64,000 nucleotides of DNA from Gammaproteobacteria bacterium UBA5109 (GTDB taxonomy: Bacteria > Pseudomonadota > Gammaproteobacteria > Pseudomonadales > Pseudohongiellaceae), in assembly GCA_002414385.1 (NCBI GenBank), contig DHZH01000003.1, forward strand, positions 171,068-235,067, in the 5' to 3' direction. This document shows positions 7,296 through 16,808 of the stretch, piece after piece. The position numbers and the translations under genes were made by a program. The notes beneath the pieces were generated by a model. The model did not search any database. It saw only the letters and a list, made by a program, of their open reading frames with translations, and was not told the DNA's origin. Numbering within the stretch: position 1 is the stretch's first letter; every line of letters begins with the position of its first letter.

Positions 7296-9305
7296 ATGTG
7301 TGGTATTGCGGGTGTAATTCATACCCAGAAGAATGAAGAAATAAATCCCCAGACTTTAGTTAACATGGCAGCTATTCAGCATCATCGGGGACCCGATGGT
7401 TTTGGCTACCAGACCTTCAAGGATCATGGTGTTGGTTTTTCCCATGCCAGACTTTCCATTATTGACCTCGATGAAAATAGGGGTAAACAGCCTTTCGTCA
7501 GTGGTGACGGTAATTTGTTGCTGGCACATAACGGTGAGTTTTATGATTATCAGCGCATTCGTGCTCGACTGACTGCACAGGGTGATCGATTTGCCTCCAA
7601 GAGTGACTCGGAAATTATTCTGCATCTTTATCCGCGCATGGGCATCGAAGGGACACTGCCTTATCTGCGAGGGGAGTTTGCCTTCGCCCTCTATGATAAA
7701 AAAATTGAAACAAGCTTCCTGGTGCGCGACCGTTTCGGAATCAAGCCGCTGTACTGGACTCAGGTAAATGGCAAAGTAATATTCGGCTCCGAGCTGAAAG
7801 TTTTGTTTGCCCATCCTGAAGTCAAACCAAAATTTTCCAATGAAGGTCTTTATCACCAGTTGATCCAGACCATGGTGCCGGGTAGCACAGCTTTTGAAGG
7901 TATACACCAGGTTAAACCCGGTCATGTGGTCAGTATCAAACGCAAGGGTGAAGCGCTGGAAATCAATGAGCATAAATACTGGGATCTGGATTTTCCGCAG
8001 GAGCGGGATCGTCCGGAAATAGGTGAGGAAGAAGCGATCGAACAGGTTCGTGAAAGCCTGCTTAATGCTGTAGATCTGCGTATGGTAGCTGATGTACCGG
8101 TTGGTTCCTATCTTTCCGGTGGTATCGATTCCTGCGCCATTCTCGGTCTGGCTTCTGCCAGCAGTCAGGGGCCGGTGAAAGCCTTTACCATCGGCTTTGA
8201 TGACAAAAATTATGATGAAAGTGCCATTGCCACTGAAATGGCTGAATCCTGTGGTGCCGATCAGGACATCATGCGCCTGTCCGGTAATGAGCTCTACGGG
8301 CACTTTGAAAAAACTCTCTGGCACACGGAAAGAACAATTTACAACACTCTGGGTGTGGCCAAGTATTTGATGAGCCAGCATGTCAACAACAGCAATTATA
8401 AAGTGGTCATGACCGGTGAAGGTTCGGATGAACTGTTTGGTGGCTATCCGGCTTTTCGTCGCGATATGTTTTTACATGGACTGGACAGCCTGAGTGCTGA
8501 TGAAAAAGAGGAATGGCACTCCTTGCTTAACGAAAGTAATGCGCTTTTTACCGGTGCCATGCTCTCGCGTGATCAGGTTGATGACAAGGATTTACATTTT
8601 CGTGTCGGTTTCACACCGAGCTGTCTGCAACCCTGGCTGGCCTGCGCTGATTATGTGCCAAATTTACTGGAAAAATCCAAACGGGAAGAGCTCAGTGATT
8701 ACAGTCCGGGAGCAGCCATTGCCGACACACTTGATGAGGATCAGCTCAAAGGCCGCCATGCCCTGGATAAAGCCCAGTATGTCTGGTGTAAAACCATGCT
8801 CGAAGGACAGATTCTTACCTGGGGTGGTGACCGTGTAGACATGGCTAATTCCATGGAAGCCAGGCCGGCTTTTCTGGACCATCATCTGGCCAAGATGGCT
8901 GTTAATTTACCGCCGGAATATCGCATCAAGGGCAGAACGGAAAAGTGGGTCTTGCGTGAGGCCATGAAGGGCATCCTGCCCGAAGTCCTCTATAAACGGG
9001 AAAAATTCGCTTTCATGGCGCCGCCGGCACACACCGATGAAACCAAATGGAAACAAATGAAACAGATCTCAGATAAATATCTGAGCCGGGAACGCATTGA
9101 GGATGCCGGCCTGCTGTCTTACGATGGGGTTTGTGATTTGTTTGATCGGCATGACAAGCCAGAAGTGAGCACCGCAGAAAAAGTGCAGATGGATGCAATT
9201 ATCAATCACCTGATGGGAGTTCAGGTGCTGCACGAACATTTTATTAACACTAATGTCCCAGCTCTGGCAGAACAACGAGCCAAAGAACTGGGCTGGACAG
9301 TCTGA
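7296..9305 (+). CDS. Asparagine synthase-like glutamine amidotransferase
   Basis: 669 residues. The N-terminal class II glutaminase domain has the catalytic Cys2 (MCGIAG), RLSIIDL, NGE and SDSE motifs. The synthetase domain has the ATP loop SGGIDS at 274-279 and GEGSDELFGG at 374. All expected catalytic residues are present, so it should form an amide from a carboxylate, ATP and glutamine, as AsnB does with aspartate. About 100 residues longer than E. coli AsnB and closer in length to the larger AsnB/AsnO type. It sits 49 bases after the carbamoyltransferase and 14 before the hydrolase, so the substrate may be a modified amino acid rather than aspartate (inference). Confidence 0.85.
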   Translation: MCGIAGVIHTQKNEEINPQTLVNMAAIQHHRGPDGFGYQTFKDHGVGFSHARLSIIDLDENRGKQPFVSGDGNLLLAHNGEFYDYQRIRARLTAQGDRFASKSDSEIILHLYPRMGIEGTLPYLRGEFAFALYDKKIETSFLVRDRFGIKPLYWTQVNGKVIFGSELKVLFAHPEVKPKFSNEGLYHQLIQTMVPGSTAFEGIHQVKPGHVVSIKRKGEALEINEHKYWDLDFPQERDRPEIGEEEAIEQVRESLLNAVDLRMVADVPVGSYLSGGIDSCAILGLASASSQGPVKAFTIGFDDKNYDESAIATEMAESCGADQDIMRLSGNELYGHFEKTLWHTERTIYNTLGVAKYLMSQHVNNSNYKVVMTGEGSDELFGGYPAFRRDMFLHGLDSLSADEKEEWHSLLNESNALFTGAMLSRDQVDDKDLHFRVGFTPSCLQPWLACADYVPNLLEKSKREELSDYSPGAAIADTLDEDQLKGRHALDKAQYVWCKTMLEGQILTWGGDRVDMANSMEARPAFLDHHLAKMAVNLPPEYRIKGRTEKWVLREAMKGILPEVLYKREKFAFMAPPAHTDETKWKQMKQISDKYLSRERIEDAGLLSYDGVCDLFDRHDKPEVSTAEKVQMDAIINHLMGVQVLHEHFINTNVPALAEQRAKELGWTV

Positions 9306-9319
9306 TACACAGAAGGGAT

Positions 9320-10558
9320 ATGACAGAATACAGCGTCAATATTGAGCGAATCAAACAGGATTTATATACCGTTGGCCGTTATGGCTATAACCCGGAGGAT
9401 CAGGGGATATACCGACAGGGTTTCAGTGATGAGGACATGCGGGCACGTTTCTGGCTTGAAGACCAGTTTGCAGAACTGGGTCTTGAGCACTACATGGATG
9501 GTGCAGGTAATGTGGTTGGCCGTTATGGTGTCAAAGATCACAAATCCCTGATCATCGCCTCTCATCTTGATTCGGTACCAGCTGGTGGCATGTTTGACGG
9601 GGTGCTCGGCGTCATGGCCGGGCTGGAATGCGTTCGCGTTATCAAGGAAAACAACATCCCCTTGAAGCATGCGATTGAAGTGATTGCTACCAGTGAAGAA
9701 GAAGGGCGCTTTGGTGGCATGCTCGGAGCACAGGCACTGACCGGCAACCTGAAACTGGACTGGCTGGAACGGGCCAAGGATCACAGTGGCGAGTTACTGC
9801 GGGATGCCATGGCAGCCTGCCAACTGCCTTACCATCTGGCACTGGATGCTGCTCGAGACCCGGAGGAACTGATTGGTTTTCTGGAACTGCATATCGAACA
9901 GGGTCCGGTGCTGGAACAGAGCAATATGACCATCGGTGTGGTCGAAGGCATCTCCGGAGTATTCAAATGGCTGATCAAGTTTATCGGCAAGGCAGATCAT
10001 GCCGGTACGGCGCCAATGAATCTGCGCAGTGATGCCTTCATGGGTGTGGCCGATTTTGCTCACGAAATCAGTCGCATCATTGATGAGGAAGGCACCGATA
10101 AAAGCCGTTTAACCATTGGTTCAGTAGAGCTCAAACCGGGGTTTGCGCATACTGTGCCGGGGCAGGTTGAATTTACCCTGGTCGGCCGGGACATGTCTGA
10201 GGAAGTTATGGAAAATCTTGCCGAAGCCTGCCGTAAAGTCTGCTCCTCCATCGCCCGCAAACACAAGCTGATGTTTGAATATGAACAGATGAGCTGGCTG
10301 GAACCCAGGCCCTGCTCGAATGAAATGATTGATTTGCTGGAACGGCATTCCAAGGCATTGGGTTACAAAACCTTGCTAATGCCCAGTGGAGCTGGCCATG
10401 ATGCTCAGTTCTTTACTGATATTACCCCCACCGGCTTATTGTTCATTCCCAGTGTCGGCGGTGTCAGCCATGCGCCGGATGAATGGAGTCACTGGCACGA
10501 CGTTGAAAAGGGCTGTAATGTCCTGCTCAATGCCACCCTGGAACTAACTGCCGCCTGA
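9320..10558 (+). CDS. M20 family Zn-dependent hydrolase, N-carbamoyl-amino acid hydrolase/allantoate amidohydrolase type
   Basis: 412 residues with the metal ligands of the family: His82 and Asp93 in HLDSVPAGGMFDG, Glu127/Glu128 in EEEGRFGG, His191 in LHIEQG, and the dimerisation-domain signature GKADHAGTAP. His360 in GAGHDA and the SHAP segment complete the site. Enzymes of this group release CO2 and ammonia from N-carbamoyl-L-amino acids, ureidoglycolate-type compounds or allantoate. It is the last gene of the run starting at 4169, after an AAGGGAT ribosome-binding site. Together with a carbamoyltransferase in the same operon it suggests handling of a ureido compound. Confidence 0.85.
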   Translation: MTEYSVNIERIKQDLYTVGRYGYNPEDQGIYRQGFSDEDMRARFWLEDQFAELGLEHYMDGAGNVVGRYGVKDHKSLIIASHLDSVPAGGMFDGVLGVMAGLECVRVIKENNIPLKHAIEVIATSEEEGRFGGMLGAQALTGNLKLDWLERAKDHSGELLRDAMAACQLPYHLALDAARDPEELIGFLELHIEQGPVLEQSNMTIGVVEGISGVFKWLIKFIGKADHAGTAPMNLRSDAFMGVADFAHEISRIIDEEGTDKSRLTIGSVELKPGFAHTVPGQVEFTLVGRDMSEEVMENLAEACRKVCSSIARKHKLMFEYEQMSWLEPRPCSNEMIDLLERHSKALGYKTLLMPSGAGHDAQFFTDITPTGLLFIPSVGGVSHAPDEWSHWHDVEKGCNVLLNATLELTAA

Positions 10559-10562
10559 AGTC

Positions 10563-12758
10563 CTAATCAGGCAGGCTCAGGGCAACAATTTCCGCTGAAT
10601 CTCCCATTGTCACGGTTGTGACAATGTATTGTCTGCCTTCATGCATATAGGTGGTCGGCGGGGCGACATGATTTCCAGGTAAGGTAATTTCAGCCAGTAT
10701 TTCACCGCTGGCCTTGTCATGTGCCCTGAAAATTGGACCACCACCCTGACCCTCACCACTGAAAAGCAGAGACTGCGTAACCAGCAGGCCGGTATGGGTG
10801 GAGACACCGGTTCTGGGGATATCCACGCCTTCCAACAGTGGGTGATTTTGCAGTTCCTCAGGAGTATCCGCATTGGCAATCATCCAGGCATGTTCACCGG
10901 TATTCAGATCAATGGCCGTGATACGACCATAGGGAGGCTTGAACAGTTCAATACCCTCAACGTTCATGGCCGGATTGTTACCGTTTCCGCCATTAACATA
11001 AATTGATTCAGAACCGGTTTCAGATCCTGGAATCAGGGCAAAGGTCATCAGGCAACTGCGGGAGGGAACATAAAGTATGCCGGTTTCCGGATCGTAGGCC
11101 CCGCCTTCCCAGTTGGCCCCGCCAGTGGAGCAGGGCATTGCCAGGGTGCCGCGTGTCCCATCTAGAGAATCGCGCAGGGATGGCGGGGTAAAAACTGATT
11201 CACTCAGGCGCAGCCCCTGAATTCGTTCGCGTGCCATGGCATTGATTTCAGGAGTGAAATCTACCAGGTCTGCTTCGGTAAAGCCCTGTTGATCATAGGG
11301 CAATGGTAATACCGGGAAAGGCTGGGTTGCAGCGGTCCATTCCCCGGGCACATCAGTTTGCGGGACGGCTCTTTCTTCAATACCGAAATAGGGCTCACCG
11401 GTTTCCCGGTCATAGATATAGGCCATGGACTGTTTGGTAAGTTGCACCAGTACTTTATCGCCATTGGGCAGGTCGGCCAGAATCGGCGCCTGTGGAATAT
11501 CCCAGTCCCAGATATCATGATGTACCAGTTGTTGATACCAGACCATTTCACCGGTCCGATAATCCAGTGCCACCAGGGAGGAACTGAAAAGGTTGTTGCC
11601 AGGTCGGTGACCGCCATAGTAATCATTGGTAGGCGCCTCAACGGGCAGATACACCAGCCCTAATTCGGGGTCCGCCGACATGGGAGCCCAGACTCCGGCA
11701 TTTCCAGTGATCAGGGCCGAACTTTCCAGCCAGGTGTCATAACCGAATTCGCCGGGCTCGGGAATGGTTTTGAAGGTCCAGAGTTCTTCACCGCTGCGGA
11801 CATCATAGGCCTTGATATCGCCTTTCACATTCGAAGGATAGGGGGCCAGTCCTCCGGGAGACATGGCAGCGCCGACAATAATCACATCATTAACTACCAG
11901 TGGCGGCATGGATAAACCGATATCAATATCATCACGGCCGATTCCAAGCCGTAAACCCTGCTGCATATCCACCCAGCCACTGGCACCGAATGTTTCCAGG
12001 GGCAGACCGGTACGGGCATTAAGAGCCACCAGATAATAACCAGGAGTTACCGTCAGGATGACTTCCTGATTGCCGTCGGTCCAGTAGGCCAGGCCTTTGC
12101 CGGAGCCTTTGCGGGGCGCATCAACAAAACGCTGGCCTTCCTGTGGGCGCCAGATCCACAGGGTCTGGCCGGTAGCAGGATCTATGGCAACAACATTACG
12201 GGTAGCACCCGCAGTGGCATACATGGTGCCGTTAATCGTCAGTGGAGATGTTTGTGAAATAGGGGAGTTTCCCGGACCGATATTGCGGTTACTCCAACGC
12301 CAGACAACTTCCAGCTCTTGCACATTGTCCGCATTAATCTGCTCCAGTTCGGAATAACGGCGGGAAGCAATATCACCGTTCATATTCAGCCAAGGGTAGT
12401 TGGCATCAGGATCAATGTTGGATGGCGCAGAAATAGTCCAGGCAGAAAGTTCGGCGAGAGTTAGTGGTGATTCAGGAGTCTCCACCCGGCCCAGATCCAG
12501 AAACAGGTTGGTCAGATTCAGATACTGTTCTTGCGACAGGGAACCGGGATTATCAACCGGCATGGTTGCACGCATTCGACTGTAGAGTTCCTCGGCGCTT
12601 CTGCCATACCAGTCATTTCGCAGGCGCTGTTCAATTTCTATTGACAGATGGCAACGGGCACAGAGTAGCTGATAGGTGCTTTGATCTGTTGGTTGTGTAT
12701 ACACCTGAGATGCAGCGGCGAAGGACAGGATTAGGAGAAAGTTCTTGAACCATTGCAT
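10563..12758 (-). CDS. PQQ-dependent dehydrogenase with N-terminal cytochrome c domain
   Basis: 731 residues: signal peptide (about 1-22), then a small cytochrome c domain with the heme motif CARCH at 33-37 and a candidate Met ligand in ATMP near 66, then an eight-bladed quinoprotein beta-propeller. The propeller carries segments typical of glucose-dehydrogenase-like quinoproteins, such as ANWEGGAYDPETG and many W-docking-like blades. It should oxidise a sugar or alcohol in the periplasm and pass electrons through its own heme. An N-terminal heme domain is unlike the classical quinohemoprotein alcohol dehydrogenases, which carry it at the C-terminus. Convergent with the hydrolase gene, only four bases apart. 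Substrate unknown. Confidence 0.8.
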   Translation of the reverse strand: MQWFKNFLLILSFAAASQVYTQPTDQSTYQLLCARCHLSIEIEQRLRNDWYGRSAEELYSRMRATMPVDNPGSLSQEQYLNLTNLFLDLGRVETPESPLTLAELSAWTISAPSNIDPDANYPWLNMNGDIASRRYSELEQINADNVQELEVVWRWSNRNIGPGNSPISQTSPLTINGTMYATAGATRNVVAIDPATGQTLWIWRPQEGQRFVDAPRKGSGKGLAYWTDGNQEVILTVTPGYYLVALNARTGLPLETFGASGWVDMQQGLRLGIGRDDIDIGLSMPPLVVNDVIIVGAAMSPGGLAPYPSNVKGDIKAYDVRSGEELWTFKTIPEPGEFGYDTWLESSALITGNAGVWAPMSADPELGLVYLPVEAPTNDYYGGHRPGNNLFSSSLVALDYRTGEMVWYQQLVHHDIWDWDIPQAPILADLPNGDKVLVQLTKQSMAYIYDRETGEPYFGIEERAVPQTDVPGEWTAATQPFPVLPLPYDQQGFTEADLVDFTPEINAMARERIQGLRLSESVFTPPSLRDSLDGTRGTLAMPCSTGGANWEGGAYDPETGILYVPSRSCLMTFALIPGSETGSESIYVNGGNGNNPAMNVEGIELFKPPYGRITAIDLNTGEHAWMIANADTPEELQNHPLLEGVDIPRTGVSTHTGLLVTQSLLFSGEGQGGGPIFRAHDKASGEILAEITLPGNHVAPPTTYMHEGRQYIVTTVTMGDSAEIVALSLPD

Positions 12759-12832
12759 TATTATTGTTTTCCGTTCAGAGGAATATCAGCCTGATACTAC
12801 TCCAGATAATACCTCGGTTGAAGAGCCTGATA

Positions 12833-13909
12833 TTATTTGCTGAAGCTGACCAGCTGGCGCCTGGGCCCCCAGTTGCCAGCCTGAGAGGCAAAATGGCCGG
12901 GCAGACTCTGGCCGCATTCCTTACAGCAACCCTCTGTGTCCAGATGCCAGAAGCCCAGTTGATAACGATCCCGCTTTATCAGGAGTGCACGACAGTTCGG
13001 GCAATAGGTTGAAGCGCCCACAGCATCACTGACATTGCCGGTATAAACATGGTTCAGTCCGGTCTGCAGGGCGATTTTCCGTGAGCGGGTCAGGGAAAGT
13101 GCCGCCGTGCTGCTTTTATTGCGCATTTTATAATCGGGATGAAAAGCTGTGAAATGCAGCGGCACATCCGGCCCGAGATTGTCCAGTAGCCAGGTGGAGA
13201 GTGCTTCAATTTCCTTGCTGCTGTCATTTTCACCGGGGATTAACAGGGTGGTGAGTTCCAGCCAGACATCAGTTTCATGCTTTACATACAGGATAGTGTC
13301 GAGAACATCAGCCAGATGACCGCCACACAATTTGTAATAGAATTTTTCCGTGAAAGCTTTCAGGTCAATATTGGCAGCATCCATGTATTGGAAAAATTCG
13401 CGCCGAGGTTCCGGACAGATATAGCCGGCAGTCACGGCAACGGAATTTATACCTTCTTCACGACAGGCCTGCGCCACATCAATGGCATACTCATGAAATA
13501 TCACCGGGTCGTTATAGGTATAGGCAATGCTCAGGCAGTCAAGATTTTTTGCCGCCTGCGCCAGTTGCTGAGGAGAAGCTTCGCCGGCGAGTGTATCCAT
13601 TTCACGGGATTTGCTGATATCCCAGTTTTGGCAGAATTTGCAGGCCAGATTGCAACCGGCTGTACCGAAGGATAAAACCGGCGAGCCTGGATAAAAATGG
13701 TTCAGTGGTTTTTTTTCAATCGGGTCAATGCAAAAGCCACTCGAGCGTCCATAAGTGGTCAGGACAATTTCTCCATCCTGGCAGGCCCGCACAAAACACA
13801 GTCCGCGTTGGCCCTCGCGCAGCCTGCAGGCCCGGGGACATAAATCGCACTGAATCTTACCTTCTTCTGTCCGGTGCCAGTATTGTGTTTTTGTGGCTGT
13901 GTCCATCAT
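12833..13909 (-). CDS. amrS: AmmeMemoRadiSam system radical SAM enzyme
   Basis: 358 residues from the ATG at 13909 (13906 is equally possible); a longer frame to 14017 would overlap the divergent gene and adds cysteine-rich nonsense. Radical SAM cluster CNLACKFC with the following QNWDIS; an N-terminal CDLCPRACRL motif and C-terminal CPNC and CKEC pairs may bind a second metal site. This family always travels with MEMO- and AMMECR1-domain proteins, and the chemistry it performs is still unknown. Its partner lies divergently 38 bases away. A TATAAT box ends six bases before the ATG, so the mRNA may be leaderless. Confidence 0.85.
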   Translation of the reverse strand: MMDTATKTQYWHRTEEGKIQCDLCPRACRLREGQRGLCFVRACQDGEIVLTTYGRSSGFCIDPIEKKPLNHFYPGSPVLSFGTAGCNLACKFCQNWDISKSREMDTLAGEASPQQLAQAAKNLDCLSIAYTYNDPVIFHEYAIDVAQACREEGINSVAVTAGYICPEPRREFFQYMDAANIDLKAFTEKFYYKLCGGHLADVLDTILYVKHETDVWLELTTLLIPGENDSSKEIEALSTWLLDNLGPDVPLHFTAFHPDYKMRNKSSTAALSLTRSRKIALQTGLNHVYTGNVSDAVGASTYCPNCRALLIKRDRYQLGFWHLDTEGCCKECGQSLPGHFASQAGNWGPRRQLVSFSK

Positions 13910-13915
13910 GCTAGG

Positions 13916-13921
13916 ATTATA
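13916..13921 (-). promoter_or_regulatory. -10 box of amrS, probably leaderless transcript
   Basis: TATAAT on the minus strand ends six bases upstream of the amrS ATG, so transcription would begin at or next to the start codon. No Shine-Dalgarno sequence is visible. The -35 region is weak. Confidence 0.45.
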
Positions 13922-13947
13922 CAGACATGTGAAACACTGAGACTGGC

Positions 13948-15309
13948 ATGACAGGTATAAGAAATCCAGCCGTTGCGGGTACTTTTTATCCGGGCAGGCA
14001 TGATGAGCTGATGGCAATGGTGGATGCCATGCTGGCTGACGCCCCGGATAGCGAAAGCAGCCCGAAAGTCATCATTGCCCCCCATGCAGGTTATGTTTAT
14101 TCAGGCAGCGTCGCAGCCCAGGCCTATCGTCGCCTGGCAAAGGTCAGAAAAAAAGTTAAGCGGGTGGTTTTACTTGGTCCGTCTCATCGAGTTGGCTTCA
14201 GGGGGATAGCTGCCAGTAGTGCAAATTCATTTAGTACCCCACTGGGTAAAATTCCCCTGGATGTGGAAACGATAAAATTACTTACTGCCGTTACCCAAAC
14301 CACTTTTCTTGATAAGGCACATGCACAGGAGCACAGCCTGGAAGTTCAGCTGCCCTTTTTACAGCGCAGTCTGGATCAGTTTCAGCTGATTCCCCTGGTG
14401 GTTGGTGATGCCGATAAAAAGGCAGTGGCAGAAGTTCTGGAGTTTTTATGGGGTGGGGAAGAAACCCTGATTGTGATCTCTTCAGATCTCAGCCATTACC
14501 ATCCCTATGATGAGGCAAAGTCACTGGATGCTGAAACTTCAGGAAAAATTCTGGCCTTGCAGGATGACCTGCAGGGCAGTGAAGCATGTGGTTGTCGTCC
14601 ACTGAATGGTTTGCTGTACCTGGCTGGCAAGCAGGGCATGCGTGTGGAACAATTGGCAATGTTGAATTCCGGCGATACTGCCGGGCCAAGAGACAAAGTT
14701 GTCGGTTACGGGGCCTACGTTATCAATCACCAGCCAAGAGTTAAAGTCCAGGAGGACTATTCACTGGCCCAGCGCCAGATCATGTTACAGCTTGCCCGGG
14801 ATGCCATTCAGCAAGCTTTGCTGGGCAATAAAAATTTCGATGTAAAACTGAAACTCTATCCCCAGGCCCTGCTGAAAAAGGCAGCCAGTTTTGTGACAAT
14901 AAACCTGAACGGCGCACTGCGAGGCTGTATTGGCAGCCTGCAGGCTCATCGGCCGCTGCTTATCGATATAATTCAAAATGCCCAATCTGCTGCATTTCGT
15001 GACCCGCGATTTAAACCATTAAGCTTGCAAGAGTACCAGCAAATTGATATTCATATATCTGTGCTCACTGAAGCTGTACCCTTTCCGGTTAAAGATCGAC
15101 AGGAATTGCTTGAAAAAATACGCCCAGGTAAAGACGGGCTGATTATTCGGGCACGGGGGAAAAGTGCCACGTATCTTCCGTCTGTGTGGGAAAAAATTCC
15201 TCAACCGGAAGACTTCATTACAGAGCTTCGGCGCAAGGCGGGGCTTGATCCGACAGGCTGGGATGCCGATACAGAAGTAATGCGTTATCAGACAGTTGAA
15301 TTTTCCTGA
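13948..15309 (+). CDS. MEMO1-AMMECR1 fusion protein of the AmmeMemoRadiSam system
   Basis: 453 residues. Residues 1-270 are a MEMO domain, with AGTFYPG near the start, PHAGYVYSG near 45-53, LGPSHR and SDLSHYHPYD. Residues about 275-453 are an AMMECR1 domain with the near-invariant LRGCIGSL motif. The two domains are separate genes in many organisms and fused here. Together with the divergent radical SAM enzyme they form the three-part AmmeMemoRadiSam system, whose substrate is not known; the fold suggests a dioxygenase-like or metal-dependent step. The 38-base gap between the two starts implies shared control. Confidence 0.88.
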   Translation: MTGIRNPAVAGTFYPGRHDELMAMVDAMLADAPDSESSPKVIIAPHAGYVYSGSVAAQAYRRLAKVRKKVKRVVLLGPSHRVGFRGIAASSANSFSTPLGKIPLDVETIKLLTAVTQTTFLDKAHAQEHSLEVQLPFLQRSLDQFQLIPLVVGDADKKAVAEVLEFLWGGEETLIVISSDLSHYHPYDEAKSLDAETSGKILALQDDLQGSEACGCRPLNGLLYLAGKQGMRVEQLAMLNSGDTAGPRDKVVGYGAYVINHQPRVKVQEDYSLAQRQIMLQLARDAIQQALLGNKNFDVKLKLYPQALLKKAASFVTINLNGALRGCIGSLQAHRPLLIDIIQNAQSAAFRDPRFKPLSLQEYQQIDIHISVLTEAVPFPVKDRQELLEKIRPGKDGLIIRARGKSATYLPSVWEKIPQPEDFITELRRKAGLDPTGWDADTEVMRYQTVEFS

Positions 15310-15365
15310 TCAAAAACGCATATTTTTAATGCAAGCTGAGTCAATCAGCAGAGCGACTGAATTTT

Positions 15366-16805
15366 ATGGCAATTAACTGGAAAAATTATAATCCCGGCGA
15401 GTTTTATGACGAATTGATTTCTTCACCGGGTTATCCTCGAAAAGCAGCACGCAAGCTGACCAAGTATCTTGCTTCACTAAGTCATGAAGAGCTCAAGCAA
15501 CGTAAGGCAACCATTGAACATGCCATCAAAACCATGGGTATTTCATTTACGGTTTACAGTGAGGCAGGCAATATAGATCGGCAGTGGCCCTTTGACCTGA
15601 TTCCGCGCATTATCACCCAGAAAGAATGGGATCATACCAGCGATGGACTAAAACAACGCCTCAGGGCACTCAACTGTTTTGTTCATGATGTTTATAACGA
15701 CGGTAAAATTCTCAAAGACAAAGTTGTTCCGGCCGACTTGATAAAAAAATCAAAAAACTTCCGCAAGGAATGTGTCGGCATGAAACCCCTGCATGAAGTC
15801 TGGGCACATATTTGTGGAACTGACCTGATTCGTGACAAGGACGGAGAATTTTATGTGCTGGAAGATAACCTGCGGGTTCCTTCCGGGGTTTCCTACATGC
15901 TGGAAAACCGCACTGTCACCAAGCGGGTTTTTCCGGAGCTGTTTGAGAACTATAACATTCAGCCAATTACTGATTATCCGACCCAGCTATTTGATACCCT
16001 GGCTGCAATTTCACCCAAACCCAAGGACTTCCCTGAAGTTGTAGTGCTGACACCCGGCATATTTAATTCAGCCTATTTTGAACATTCTTATCTGGCTCAG
16101 CAGATGGGTTGTGAACTGGTGCAGGGCAGCGATCTGTATGTTGAAGATGACCATGTTTTCATGAAAACCATTGAGGGCCTGGCACCGGTTGACGTGATTT
16201 ATCGCCGTATTGATGATTTGTTTCTTGATCCTGAAGTTTTCAATCCTGATTCTGCTCTCGGAGTACCGGGTCTGATGAGAGCCTGGCTCAAAGGCAATGT
16301 CGGCCTGGCAAATGCACCGGGAGCAGGGGTAGCCGATGATAAAGTGATCTATACCTACGTGCCGAAGATGATCAAATATTACCTGGATGAAGAACCGATT
16401 CTGCCCAATGTGCCAAGTTTTCTCTGTACGGATAAGGCGCAGATGCAGCATGTGATTCAGAACCTGGATAAACTGGTGGTGAAGCCGGCTAATGAATCCG
16501 GTGGTTACGGTATGCTCATCGGACCGCAGGCCAGTAAAAAAGAACGTGCTGAGTTTGCCCGCAGAATCCGGGCCAATCCACGTGAATACATGGCACAACC
16601 GCTTATTTCCTTATCGACGTCTCCGGTGCTGGGCGAAAATACCATGGAGCCCCGGCATGTTGATTTACGTCCATTTATTTTGCAGGGTTCCAAGCCCTAC
16701 GTGACCGCCGGTGGACTGACGCGTGTGGCAATGGTTAAAGGTTCCTATGTCGTAAATTCTTCCCAGGGTGGTGGCAGTAAAGATACCTGGATAGTGAGAG
16801 AATAA
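15366..16805 (+). CDS. Circularly permuted ATP-grasp protein
   Basis: 479 residues with the features of the CP_ATPgrasp_1 (DUF404/DUF407) family: an N-terminal YNPGEFYDEL segment, VLEDNLRVPSGVSYMLENR around 160-180, a RRIDDLFLDP motif and a C-terminal VVKPANESGGYGM glycine-rich loop. The family is predicted to ligate a carboxylate and an amine with ATP. It is typically encoded with an alpha-E protein, a transglutaminase and Anbu, and is suspected to build a peptide-like molecule handled by the Anbu proteasome-like particle. The alpha-E gene follows after three bases. The leader from 15310 holds no obvious regulatory site. Confidence 0.88.
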   Translation: MAINWKNYNPGEFYDELISSPGYPRKAARKLTKYLASLSHEELKQRKATIEHAIKTMGISFTVYSEAGNIDRQWPFDLIPRIITQKEWDHTSDGLKQRLRALNCFVHDVYNDGKILKDKVVPADLIKKSKNFRKECVGMKPLHEVWAHICGTDLIRDKDGEFYVLEDNLRVPSGVSYMLENRTVTKRVFPELFENYNIQPITDYPTQLFDTLAAISPKPKDFPEVVVLTPGIFNSAYFEHSYLAQQMGCELVQGSDLYVEDDHVFMKTIEGLAPVDVIYRRIDDLFLDPEVFNPDSALGVPGLMRAWLKGNVGLANAPGAGVADDKVIYTYVPKMIKYYLDEEPILPNVPSFLCTDKAQMQHVIQNLDKLVVKPANESGGYGMLIGPQASKKERAEFARRIRANPREYMAQPLISLSTSPVLGENTMEPRHVDLRPFILQGSKPYVTAGGLTRVAMVKGSYVVNSSQGGGSKDTWIVRE

Positions 16806-16808
16806 ATT

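Noticed and set aside
7356..8381. 341-residue frame on the minus strand within the asparagine-synthase-like gene
   Set aside because: It lies wholly opposite a gene with complete catalytic motifs, has no recognisable domain and mirrors its codon pattern.
13910..14017. Longer N-terminus for amrS
   Set aside because: It would overlap the divergent MEMO-AMMECR1 gene by 70 bases and does not resemble the family N-terminus.
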